Source: an uncultured Sutterella sp. (GTDB taxonomy: Bacteria > Pseudomonadota > Gammaproteobacteria > Burkholderiales > Burkholderiaceae_F). From it: a DNA stretch of 59,346 nt. Position numbers and translations under genes: made by a program. Each line of letters opens with the position of its first letter. Positions within the stretch are counted from its first letter, which is position 1. Under the pieces are notes generated by a model. That model did not search any database. It was not told the DNA's origin and saw nothing but the letters and a program-made list of their open reading frames with translations. The stretch lies in the NCBI GenBank assembly GCA_905202595.1, contig CAJKSP010000010.1, positions 1 through 59,346 of the forward strand, read 5' to 3'. Positions 19,201-26,830 of the stretch are shown piece after piece.

Positions 19201-19934
19201 TGGCCGAGGACAGCAACGCTGCGCAGGATGCACGCATGGCGCTCTGCCGGCGGATCATCTCGAAGCACCTTTCCTTCCCGGACGAGACCGGACTGAGGAA
19301 TGCCTCGCTGGCGGCGAGCCGGATGCTCTCTGACGTGCTCAATGCCGAGCTCGCCCCCGGCGTCTTTCTGAAGGCGGTGCCGCCGAGCGCCCGCATGGCG
19401 GAAATGGAGTTTCTGCTGACGCTTCGCGCCGGCGTCACGGCACAGTCGCTCGGACTCTTTCTCGGCGCGCTCGATCCCAAGTACGGATTCAGCGGGCTCA
19501 AGAACGAGCGTCTGACCGGCTATCTCACGGGCTTCATCGACCTGGCCATGTATGCGGGCGGAAAGTTCTGGGTGCTGGACTGGAAGAGCAATGCGATTTC
19601 AAGGACGGACGCTTCGGCATACAGCGCCGAGGCCATGGCGGCGGAGATGGAGCGGCATCACTACCGCCTGCAGTATCTGCTCTACCTGGTGGCGCTTCGC
19701 CGCTTCCTGATGGAGCGGCTCGGCGCGGCGTTTCGCGAGGACATGATCGGCGGAGCCATCTACGTGTTCCTGCGCGGCGTGCGGCAGGATGCGCCGGGCC
19801 AGGGCGTCGTCGTCGACTGCGTGCATCCGGCGCTGATTCGGGCGCTCGACGATCTCTTTGAAAAGAATGCGTCGAATCAGCGCTGCATTGACGCCGTGAA
19901 GGCGGAAATGGCGGCAGCCGGCGCCGCGCAATGA
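16239..19934 (+). CDS. recB: Exodeoxyribonuclease V subunit beta (RecB)
   Basis: A 1231-residue RecB: UvrD-type 3'-5' helicase plus nuclease. Walker A is EASAGTGKTFS (about residues 94-104), followed by TFTRAATAELKSRI; motif II is LIDEFQDTDPVQF (near 364); motif IV-VI blocks include TIHSSKGLQYPVVYIPY and AYVAMTRAAKRLVVA. The C-terminal nuclease has VLDWKSN near residue 1113, with the catalytic Asp and Lys. The first 80 or so residues form an acidic, Ala/Pro-rich extension that is not part of the usual RecB start. Its stop overlaps an ATG of the recD frame. Expected function: double-strand-break end resection and degradation of foreign linear DNA. Confidence 0.95.
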   Translation: MKKLSKTLHEEGAPEWALSDDAAELPFDSEAASFDEPHDEASLDDLASWDAAAPGVGRPIQDVAAAPSAPAAPQADPPSFDVKTAALRGPTLLEASAGTGKTFSIKHIVLRIVVELGLPVTSLLIVTFTRAATAELKSRIQKHLSDMLALLEGQLPPEDADPLLVEQLAFWRSARGESGAVRFSDEEMTKRLRQSLMNFDDAGIFTIHSFCQKALSGHAFSSSSALEASFGEDDSQMLKEAVEDFIRREIDANPDEGYRRLLVQGENWEGKLAELCKFPESLVKRRIDDKSVAEVASSPELVPAIRAMLERFCREAPEDVRRRKAQAGEFTFDDILTDFWRRLEADATGAFAQSLRSEYQGVLIDEFQDTDPVQFAIFDRLFLSGLTAGVCAERPLFFVGDPKQAIYSFRSADLGTYIMARDLVAKGRADATGAWKGKLLALKKNFRSSPGLVDGFNAFFTASPRPFVRKGLGYTQVESDEGKTGVFSLEDGVWQELPALEVWTSPAKAGFKKVDDMREAAAEATANDIAAMLAAGAAGRMAVEAEGDEREAAPFEAQARGRTFKLRPIEARDIAILVRKRKEADPLREALARRRIRVRIKSDESVLATPEAREMRLILEAVAAPENERAIKAARTTRILGETLSGLASETEARRIEVRELFAEAASSWSRIGVAAALQKIFDEAGAASRLLKIRGGERILTNYAHLIEILHRAGRTKRQPEGLLAWYAAEMAANPSTSDENGYAVRLESDANLVRIETIHSSKGLQYPVVYIPYGSDTFAGKYSKNAVQRLHPSPDEPLEIVLRHLSGNVEEAYRNEDHEEALRLAYVAMTRAAKRLVVALPQTATKSGWGQNTRKNAYFAILTGSLEPSAAEAEEALRHLSQAGIPVLDMALKAQAHAALPAAGADAAAGLCAAPAVRRRALWRQSSFTAIAAMQEDDAGPQAPYFGTPKADAAPRNPQSILAFPAGTRAGTCLHSILENADFARMAEDSNAAQDARMALCRRIISKHLSFPDETGLRNASLAASRMLSDVLNAELAPGVFLKAVPPSARMAEMEFLLTLRAGVTAQSLGLFLGALDPKYGFSGLKNERLTGYLTGFIDLAMYAGGKFWVLDWKSNAISRTDASAYSAEAMAAEMERHHYRLQYLLYLVALRRFLMERLGAAFREDMIGGAIYVFLRGVRQDAPGQGVVVDCVHPALIRALDDLFEKNASNQRCIDAVKAEMAAAGAAQ

Positions 19935-19963
19935 ATGAGTCTGAGGCAGGGAGAGGAGTCGAC

Positions 19964-22294
19964 ATGAACGCGAAGAACGAAGAAGCCGAGGCCGAGAAGG
20001 CCCTTATGGACGAGCAGCGCGCGCTCGACGCAGCTGCCGCGGCGGCCGAGCGCGGACCGCGCGGCCTGGGCGAAGCGCTGCTGCGGCTGGCGGCCCGGCG
20101 GCATCAGCGGGAGCCCGAGCGCTTTCCGGCGCCGACGGACGAAGACCGAGTTTTTATGCGTGCGCTGATGGACAGCTTCGGCGAGGCCGAATCGGCCGGC
20201 AGCGTCTGCGTGACGGCCAACGACGCCGCAGGAGCGCTGCTCGCCATTCACGAAGGTCATGAGGCGGCTGCGGAAGAGGCCGTCGGTTCGGAAAGCCTGC
20301 CATTTTTTGACGGCCGCTCGATTCAGGGCGACGATGCGGGTCAGCTCGCGGGCGACGGCCTCGGGCCTTTGGGCGAAAGCCCGCTCGCACTCGTCGGGCC
20401 GCAGGTTGAATCGGGACTGAAGTCGCTGGAGGCCATGGGGCTTGCCTGCTCGATGCCGGCGCTCGTCGCTGCGGCCGATGCCAGAGAAGCGCGCCGCGAG
20501 GCGTCTTGCGCCGCGGCAGAAGGCGAAGCCGGCGGGCGGCTTCCTCCCATCGCGCCGCTGGTGATCGACGAGCCGGCCAAGAAGCGTTCGTCGAAGGGCT
20601 TTGACTACGCGTCGGCCAATGCGCGCATCTATACCGCGCGCAATGCCATGGAGGAGCTGGAGCTTGCGCGGCGCCTTTATGCGCTCGCAAAGTCGAGGCC
20701 CCTCAAGCTGTCGGCCGCAGCGGAGGCGGCCGTTGCTGGCTTTGAGCACGGCGGCGTCGGACCTCAGGGAGAGAAGCGCTGGGGGCTCGATGCCGATCAG
20801 CTCGCGGCGCTCCGGCTGGCGGCCGAGCGGCGCTTCGCCGTCATCACAGGCGGTCCCGGCACCGGCAAGACCTCGATCGTCGCCAAGGTGCTGGAGGTGC
20901 TTCTGGCCGACGCGGCGGAGAAGCAGAAGAAGGATGCCCCTGACGCTGCGGCGGCCAGCCGGCTTCGCATCGCGCTGGCTGCGCCGACGGGCAAGGCGAC
21001 GAGCCGCATGCGGCAGTCGATTGAGAACAGCCTTCGCGAAGCGGATCTGACGCGCCTTTCGGCGCTTGTCGAGCAGGATGCCCGGCTGCCGCCCGAAGAG
21101 CGCGCGCTGCGCGAGCATACGATTCACAAGTGGCTCGTGATGCCTACGGCCTCGGGCGAGCGGCCCGGTGCGGCCAATCCGATTCCGGCCGATGTGCTCG
21201 TGCTCGATGAGGCGTCGATGATCGACGTTCATCTCGCGGCCCGCCTCTTCCGCGCCGTTTCTCCCGAGACGCGCGTCATCGTGCTCGGCGACAAGCATCA
21301 GCTTGCGGCCGTGGGGCCGGGAGCGGTCTTTGCGGATCTTTCGGCTTCGGACGGCGCGCTGAAGGCGAGCGTCGCCACGCTCCAGACGAGCTGGCGCTTT
21401 CCGAAGGGCTGCATCGTCGAGCGCCTGGCCGCCGCAGTGAACGATCAGGGCGACAAGGCGGCCGACAAGTCGAAAGCCGTGACGGCCGTTCGCCAGATTC
21501 TCTCGGAGCCGCAGACGGGCGAGCGCTACCGCGTCAGCTGGTCGAGCGAACCCTGCAGCGAGGACGGCAGCGGCCTCTCTGAAGCGGCCAAGTCCTGGAT
21601 CGACTTGATGTCGCAGCGCTATGCGAAGGCGCTCATGCCCTATCTCGAAGCGGTGGATCGGAATCTTCCCGCCGAGGAGACGCGCCGGCGTCTGGACGCG
21701 CTCTGGGGCGCGCTTTCCAGCTTCCGCGCGCTGGCGGCCAACCGCCGCGGTCCGCAGAGCGTGGCGGCGGTCAATTCGCGCTTCATGGCGAATCTGGCAG
21801 AGGCGCTCGAAGCCGCAGGACGTCGTGACGCCGAAGATCCTGATCTGCTCGCCGGACGCGCGGTCATTGTCCGGACAAACGACGACATGCTCGGCGTCTT
21901 CAACGGCGACGTCGGCATCGTGATCCCCGAGCGGGCAGAGGGCGGCATGCGCCGCACGGTTTGGTTCGGTGACCGCAGGAGCGCCATTCCGCTGGCGCTC
22001 CTGCCTGCCCACGAAACGGCCTTCGCCATGACGATCCACCAGTCGCAGGGCTCGGAATTCGACGACGTGGCCGTCTTTCTGCCCGCGAGCGAGCATTCAG
22101 GGCTCGCGACGCGCGAGCTCCTCTATACCGCCATCACGCGCACGAAGGCCACCGCATCGATTTTCGGGAGCGAAGCGGCGCTCGTGCGCGCCGTCATTAC
22201 GGCGACGGAGCGCGCAAGCGGCCTCAAGGACCGCCTCGCTGAAACGGCCAAGGCTGCCGCGTCAGCGAGAAGAGCGGAGAAAGCGCTCGCTTAG
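19964..22294 (+). CDS. recD: Exodeoxyribonuclease V subunit alpha (RecD)
   Basis: RecD, the 5'-3' helicase of RecBCD, 776 residues. Walker A ITGGPGTGKTSIV lies near residue 295, Walker B is VLDEASMID, then VILGDKHQLAAVGPG, and the C-terminal motif is AMTIHQSQGSEFDDVAV followed by LLYTAITRTK. The ATG at 19964 follows a strong GAGAGGAG Shine-Dalgarno; another in-frame ATG at 19931 overlaps the recB stop and is an alternative. Compared with E. coli RecD (about 608 residues) the part before Walker A is over 100 residues longer and rich in Ala, Glu and Gly. Third gene of recC-recB-recD. Confidence 0.94.
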   Translation: MNAKNEEAEAEKALMDEQRALDAAAAAAERGPRGLGEALLRLAARRHQREPERFPAPTDEDRVFMRALMDSFGEAESAGSVCVTANDAAGALLAIHEGHEAAAEEAVGSESLPFFDGRSIQGDDAGQLAGDGLGPLGESPLALVGPQVESGLKSLEAMGLACSMPALVAAADAREARREASCAAAEGEAGGRLPPIAPLVIDEPAKKRSSKGFDYASANARIYTARNAMEELELARRLYALAKSRPLKLSAAAEAAVAGFEHGGVGPQGEKRWGLDADQLAALRLAAERRFAVITGGPGTGKTSIVAKVLEVLLADAAEKQKKDAPDAAAASRLRIALAAPTGKATSRMRQSIENSLREADLTRLSALVEQDARLPPEERALREHTIHKWLVMPTASGERPGAANPIPADVLVLDEASMIDVHLAARLFRAVSPETRVIVLGDKHQLAAVGPGAVFADLSASDGALKASVATLQTSWRFPKGCIVERLAAAVNDQGDKAADKSKAVTAVRQILSEPQTGERYRVSWSSEPCSEDGSGLSEAAKSWIDLMSQRYAKALMPYLEAVDRNLPAEETRRRLDALWGALSSFRALAANRRGPQSVAAVNSRFMANLAEALEAAGRRDAEDPDLLAGRAVIVRTNDDMLGVFNGDVGIVIPERAEGGMRRTVWFGDRRSAIPLALLPAHETAFAMTIHQSQGSEFDDVAVFLPASEHSGLATRELLYTAITRTKATASIFGSEAALVRAVITATERASGLKDRLAETAKAAASARRAEKALA

Positions 22295-22303
22295 CGCACA
22301 ATG

Positions 22304-22353
22304 AAAAAAGGGCCCGGCGGGCGCGGTTGTAAAGCCGTTCCCGCCGGGCCCTT
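22304..22353 (-). terminator. Terminator of the PIN-PhoH gene
   Basis: Perfect 14-base arms (22308-22321 and 22340-22353) form a very stable stem. On the minus strand a T-run follows (six A residues at 22304-22309 on the plus strand). It lies between convergent recD and phoH and may also stop recD transcripts. Confidence 0.85.
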
Positions 22354-22372
22354 CGGCCATGGAGAGGCGCCG

Positions 22373-24478
22373 CTAGAGCACCTGAGTCGCGTAGTCGGCC
22401 AGCCGCGAGCGCTCGCCGCGCGTGAGCGTGATGGTCGCCGCATGCGCCCAGCCCTGGAAGCGCTCGACGACGTAGGTGAGGCCGGAGCTGCCTTCCGTCA
22501 GGTAGGGCGTGTCGATCTGAGCGATGTTGCCGAGGCAGACGATCTTCGTGCCGGGGCCGGCGCGCGTAATGAGCGTCTTCATCTGCTTGGGCGAGAGGTT
22601 CTGCGCTTCGTCGATGATGACGAATTTCTCGAGGAACGTGCGGCCACGCATGAAGCTCATCGACTTCACGCGGATGCGGTTCCTGATGATGTCAAGCGTC
22701 GCCTGACGGCCCCAGTCGCCGCCGGCGTCCGAGCGGTGGAGCACTTCGAGGTTGTCTTCGAGCGCGCCCATCCAGGGGGCCATCTTCTCTTCTTCTGTGC
22801 CGGGGAGAAAGCCGATGTCTTCGCCGACGCTCACGGTGGCGCGCGTCATGATGATTTCGCTGAAGCGCCGTTCGTCTATCGCCTGCGTCAGCGCTGCGGC
22901 GAGCGTCATGAGCGTCTTGCCGGTGCCGGCCTGGCCGAGGAGCGTCACAAAGTCGATCTCCGGATCCATCAGAAGATTGAGCGCCATGTTCTGCTCGCGG
23001 TTGCGCGCGCTGATGCCCCAGACTTTGTGCCGGCCGCCCGTGCGGTAGTCGCGCAGGAGCCGCACGGTGATGCGCCGGCCGGAGACATCCTTCACGATGC
23101 CCATGAAGCCTTCGTCGCCCGCAACGGTGATGCACTCGTTCAGAATGAAGCGGGAGGGATCGTCGACTTCGAACTGATAGTGCGTGGCGCCTTTGTCCTG
23201 GTAGGTGGAGAGCGTGCCGCCGACTTGGTCCCAGAAGCCCTCGGGGAGCTCGAGGCGGCCCGTGTAGAGCATGTCCGTGTCGTCAAGGACCTTGTCGCTG
23301 AAGTAGTCTTCGGCCGGGATGCCGAGCGTCGTCGCCTTGATGCGCATGTTGATGTCTTTCGACACGAGCACGACGGCGCGGTCCTTGAATTCATGCTGCA
23401 CGCCCCGCACGGTGGCGAGGATGCTGTTGTCGCCCTTGAAGGACGGCAGCGCTTCAGGAAGCGGCTCGGAGAGGGGCTTCGTTTCAAACCAGAGCCGGCC
23501 CGAGGCTTCGCTGTTGCCGAGCAGGCTGAGCGGCACACCGTCCTTGAGCTGTCCGCCGTTCGCTTCGATCAGCGCATCGAGCGTGCGTGAGGCCGAGCGC
23601 GCGTTGCGCGCTACGTCTGTGAGGCCCTTCTTGTGGTTGTCGAGCTCTTCGAGCGTCGTCATCGGCAGGAAGACGTCGTGTTCGGCAAAGCGGAAGAGCG
23701 ACAGCGGATCGTGCATGAGGACGTTCGTGTCGAGAACGAACATCTTCGGAAGATTCTCCGGCGTCTGTGCGCGGCCGCGGCGCAGGCTGGCCGGCGGCAT
23801 GGGCTTCGCGGCTGGCGCATTCTTCTGAGGCTTGGCCGCCGGAGCAGAGCCGGCGGCAGGCAGAGCGGCCGCGTTCGGCGCAGCCTTCGATGCCTGCGCC
23901 GTCCTGGAGGTCTTCTCTGCTTTGACGGCGGGCGCCTTCTGAGGCTTCTTGGCCGCGGCCGGCTTTTTGGACTTGGCGGGCTTGACGGCCGGATGCGCCG
24001 CTTCAGCCTGGGAGGCTGGCGCGGGCGCTGCGGCCGGCTGCGCCTCGTTCGGCGCCGGACTTTCCTTTTCGTCGCGAAGAATCGGCGTGCTGAAGAGCGC
24101 CGCGCGCTGCGCGGGACGCTTCTTCTTCGGGAAGCGCTCAAAGGGCGCATCGGCTGCCTGGGGCGCTTGAGGGACTTCAGCCTGCGGGGCGGCCGGAGCG
24201 GGCTCGGCCGCGCTGCGACGCGCAGGCGCCTTGGCCGGCCGGGTCTTCGGAGCGGCCTTTGGCGCTTCAGCGCGCCTCGCCGCCGTTTCCGGCGTCTTCT
24301 CGAGAGCTGCTTCGGCTGGCGCAGCCGTTCGGCGCACGCGCTTCGGCTTCAGCGGCGAAGCCGGCGCTGCAGGCGCAGCGGCAGCGGGCGCTGCCGGCGC
24401 TTCAGCGGAAGGCTTCGCGGCGGGACCGTAGTCCTCAAGAATGTCGGCGAGCTTCGTCGGTGCTTTGGGAAGCGGCAT
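22373..24478 (-). CDS. PIN-PhoH fusion protein (PhoH2-like ATPase/ribonuclease)
   Basis: A 701-residue protein in three parts. Residues 1 to about 245 are low-complexity, dominated by Ala, Pro, Lys and Arg, probably disordered. From about 246 a PIN domain begins (MFVLDTNVLMHDP, TTLEELDNHKKG, VSKDINMRIKATTLG), retaining the acidic residues of PIN nucleases. The C-terminal PhoH ATPase has Walker A LLGQAGTGKTLM (about 515-525), RATVSVGEDIGFLPGT and Walker B-type FVIIDEAQNLSP. PIN-PhoH proteins are reported as RNA helicase/ribonucleases. The start at 24478 gives MPLPKAPTKLADIL; the longer frame upstream looks non-coding. It is monocistronic, divergent from the threonine-synthase-like gene, with no obvious PhoAT-type antitoxin alongside. 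Confidence 0.9.
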   Translation of the reverse strand: MPLPKAPTKLADILEDYGPAAKPSAEAPAAPAAAAPAAPASPLKPKRVRRTAAPAEAALEKTPETAARRAEAPKAAPKTRPAKAPARRSAAEPAPAAPQAEVPQAPQAADAPFERFPKKKRPAQRAALFSTPILRDEKESPAPNEAQPAAAPAPASQAEAAHPAVKPAKSKKPAAAKKPQKAPAVKAEKTSRTAQASKAAPNAAALPAAGSAPAAKPQKNAPAAKPMPPASLRRGRAQTPENLPKMFVLDTNVLMHDPLSLFRFAEHDVFLPMTTLEELDNHKKGLTDVARNARSASRTLDALIEANGGQLKDGVPLSLLGNSEASGRLWFETKPLSEPLPEALPSFKGDNSILATVRGVQHEFKDRAVVLVSKDINMRIKATTLGIPAEDYFSDKVLDDTDMLYTGRLELPEGFWDQVGGTLSTYQDKGATHYQFEVDDPSRFILNECITVAGDEGFMGIVKDVSGRRITVRLLRDYRTGGRHKVWGISARNREQNMALNLLMDPEIDFVTLLGQAGTGKTLMTLAAALTQAIDERRFSEIIMTRATVSVGEDIGFLPGTEEEKMAPWMGALEDNLEVLHRSDAGGDWGRQATLDIIRNRIRVKSMSFMRGRTFLEKFVIIDEAQNLSPKQMKTLITRAGPGTKIVCLGNIAQIDTPYLTEGSSGLTYVVERFQGWAHAATITLTRGERSRLADYATQVL

Positions 24479-24818
24479 GGTGAGAAATCTCCGAAAGAAG
24501 ACCGGAAGAAACGCGCGGCAGAGCGCTCTGCGCCGCAGAAGCGGGAGGCGCTGCCGGCGCTCACATTCTACGGACGCGGAGGGCGCTTCGCGGCTCGGAT
24601 CCCTCAAGAAGGCCAGCGGGACGCGGCGAAAGCCGCGCCGTCCTGGATGTGATCGAAAGACACGCTGCGCGCTCATTCTCATCCGCATGCCGGGCATTTC
24701 CGATAGGATGGAACAAAGCACGAGCGTCGGCGGCGGCTCCAAGCGGGGTTCTTCCGGCGCTTCGGCGGACCGCAGCGGTTCGCCGCCATTTCATTACGAG
24801 GACAGGGAGCGACATTCA
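24479..24818. other. Intergenic region between divergent PIN-PhoH and threonine-synthase-like genes
   Basis: About 340 bases that should hold both divergent promoters. I see one small tetraloop hairpin (GCGGC-GAAA-GCCGC, 24623-24636) and no convincing -35/-10 pair. The open frames here lack protein-like features. Confidence 0.4.
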
Positions 24819-26270
24819 ATGCAGTACGTTTCGACGCGCGGCGCTCAGCCCGGCAAGACCTTCAGCGACATTCTCTTCGAGGGCTACGCCCCCGACAACG
24901 GCCTTTATGTTCCCGAAAGCTATCCGCAGGTAAGCCGGCAGGATTTGTCGCTCATGCGCTCGCTCAGCTTTGACGGCGTGCTCTTTCATATCCTCTCGCT
25001 CTTTTGGCCGGAGGCGCCTCGGGAGGCGCTCTGGGCGGTCTGCCGCGAAGCGGCGGATCCGAGCAAGTTCTCCCACGGCCGCGGGCCTGAAGACGTCGGG
25101 CCGACGGAGGATCCTGCGCCCATTCAGTGGCTGAACGACGGCGTGGCGCTCTTCAAGCTCGCCAACGGCCCGACGCTCGCTTTCGACGATTTCGGCATGT
25201 CGCTGCTAGCGCTCCTCTTCAAGAAGCGCATCCCCGGCTGCCCGAAGGAGATCACGCTCGTCGGCGCGACGTCGGGCGACATGGGCGCCTCGTGCGAGGC
25301 GGCCTTCGCCGGCGTTGCGGGCGCGAAGATCGCGATGCTCGCGCCGAAGGGCCGCCTTACGTCCTTCCAGGATGCGCAGCTCTATTCCTGCGCTGCGCCG
25401 AATGTGCTCAACATCGAGGTGGACGGCTCGTTTGACAACTGCCAGGACCTCGTCGAGCTGATGCTGAAGGACGCGGACTTCAAGCGCGCCAACCAGCTCG
25501 GCGCGATCAACACCGTCCTCTGGGCCCGAGTCGCCGTGCAGATCGCCTGCTACTTTTATGCGTACTCGCGCGTGGCCGAGCATGCGGGCGATGAAGTCGT
25601 CTTCACTGTGCCTTGCGGCAATTTCGGCAACGCATTCGCCGGCTGGGTCGCCAAGCAGATGGGGCTGCCGATTCTGCGCCTCATCGTCGCGACGAATGAA
25701 AATGATGCGATGGACCGCTTCATGCGCACGGGCGTCTACGAGCCTGCGCCTGATGGCCGAACCGTTGCGACGTCATCGCCCTCGAGCGACATCTCGCGCG
25801 CGGCGAACTTCGAGCGCTTTCTCTTCGAAGGGCTCGGACGCGACGGCGCGCGCACGGCCGCTCTCATTGCCGAACTGCACCAAAAGGGGCGCATCGAGCT
25901 CACGAAGGACGAATTTGCACGGCTTCGCCGCTCGCGCATCACGTCAGGCGCCTCCGCGCATGTGAACCGACTCGAGATCATCGAGCGGGCGCACGTAGCG
26001 GACGGCGTTCTCATCGATCCGCATACGGCCGACTGCCTCTACGCGGGGATCTATCTGCATCCGGTGGGCGTGCCGACGATCTGCTTCGAGACTTCGGCGC
26101 CGGCGAAGGCGCCCGACCTCATCTACGAGGCGACGCGCCAGCGCGTGCCGACGCCTGCGGGCTACGAAGATCTCTTCGAGCGGCCGAAGAAGAAGACGCC
26201 GGCGCCGGCGGATCTTGCCGCCGTGAAGGCGATCGTGGCCGGCTTTGCAAAGAGCGGAGCGGCGGCATGA
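24819..26270 (+). CDS. thrC: Threonine synthase homologue lacking the PLP lysine
   Basis: A 483-residue fold-type II PLP-family protein close to threonine synthase along its length: N-terminus MQYVSTRGAQPGKTFSDIL, ATSGDMGAS, GRLTSFQDAQLYS, VPCGNFGNAFAGW (phosphate-binding GNFGN), LRLIVATNENDAMDRFMRTG and SSPSSDISRAANFERF. In active enzymes the PLP Schiff-base lysine is in TLAFKDF; here codon 123 (25185-25187) is GAC, giving TLAFDDF. ATSGDTG also reads ATSGDMG. The gene is intact, with a Shine-Dalgarno and no frameshift, and its stop overlaps the mobB start. Position beside moe/moa and clpB matches the usual betaproteobacterial thrC locus. Whether it still makes threonine from phosphohomoserine is doubtful; a structural or altered role is possible. 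Confidence 0.8.
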   Translation: MQYVSTRGAQPGKTFSDILFEGYAPDNGLYVPESYPQVSRQDLSLMRSLSFDGVLFHILSLFWPEAPREALWAVCREAADPSKFSHGRGPEDVGPTEDPAPIQWLNDGVALFKLANGPTLAFDDFGMSLLALLFKKRIPGCPKEITLVGATSGDMGASCEAAFAGVAGAKIAMLAPKGRLTSFQDAQLYSCAAPNVLNIEVDGSFDNCQDLVELMLKDADFKRANQLGAINTVLWARVAVQIACYFYAYSRVAEHAGDEVVFTVPCGNFGNAFAGWVAKQMGLPILRLIVATNENDAMDRFMRTGVYEPAPDGRTVATSSPSSDISRAANFERFLFEGLGRDGARTAALIAELHQKGRIELTKDEFARLRRSRITSGASAHVNRLEIIERAHVADGVLIDPHTADCLYAGIYLHPVGVPTICFETSAPAKAPDLIYEATRQRVPTPAGYEDLFERPKKKTPAPADLAAVKAIVAGFAKSGAAA

Positions 26271-26830
26271 CGGACGGATGCGCAGCGCTGGGGGCGGCTC
26301 TGCCCTTTGCCGTCGGCTTCATCGGGCGCTCGGGCTCCGGCAAGACCACCTACTGCGAAAAGGTGACGGCAATTCTCAAGGCGCGCGGCCTGCGCGTAGG
26401 CGTGCTGAAGGATGCCCATCACGGCTTCGACATGGATACGCCGGGCAAGGACAGCTGGCGCTACCGAGAGGCGGGGGCGGCGGCTGTGGCCGTGCGCTCC
26501 GATGCGCGCTGGGCCATGCTCGTCGAAACGCCCGAGCGGGAGCCGGTTGACGCGATGCTGCGGCGCTTTTCTAGCATTGCCGGCGGCGTCGACCTCGTAC
26601 TTGTGGAGGGGTTCAAGCATGAGGGCGCCTTCCCTAAAATAGAGGTCCGCCGCCGCGGCTGTGCGGCTGAGGCGCCGCTCTCGGCAGGAGAGGTGGCGGA
26701 TGCCGTTGCCGTGGCAACGGACTTTGAAGAGCCCGGCATTCCGAAGAGCCTGCCGCGGCTTGATCTCAACCGGCCCGAAGAGGCTGCGGACTTCATTCTT
26801 GCGCTCATGCGCCGGAAAGGATTGGCTTGA
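26267..26830 (+). CDS. mobB: Molybdopterin-guanine dinucleotide biosynthesis protein MobB
   Basis: A 187-residue P-loop GTP-binding protein. Walker A GRSGSGKTT sits at residues 19-27 after the beta-strand LPFAVGFI. KDAHHGFDMDTPGKDSWRYREAGA is the MobB family signature, and LVLVEGFKHEGAFPKIEV the second. MobB assists MobA in attaching GMP to molybdopterin. The start ATG overlaps the thrC-like stop (ATGA at 26267-26270), and its own stop overlaps moeA, so the three are translationally coupled. No mobA is in the window. Confidence 0.92.
   Translation: MTDGCAALGAALPFAVGFIGRSGSGKTTYCEKVTAILKARGLRVGVLKDAHHGFDMDTPGKDSWRYREAGAAAVAVRSDARWAMLVETPEREPVDAMLRRFSSIAGGVDLVLVEGFKHEGAFPKIEVRRRGCAAEAPLSAGEVADAVAVATDFEEPGIPKSLPRLDLNRPEEAADFILALMRRKGLA

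Noticed and set aside
19877..22096. A 739-codon open frame antisense to recD
   Set aside because: GC-rich genes commonly leave long open antisense frames. The translation is Arg/His/Ala-rich without domains, and recD in the opposite strand is unmistakable.
22301..23590. A 429-codon plus-strand frame inside the PIN-PhoH gene
   Set aside because: It begins in the terminator and has no protein-like motifs; PhoH motifs lie on the minus strand.
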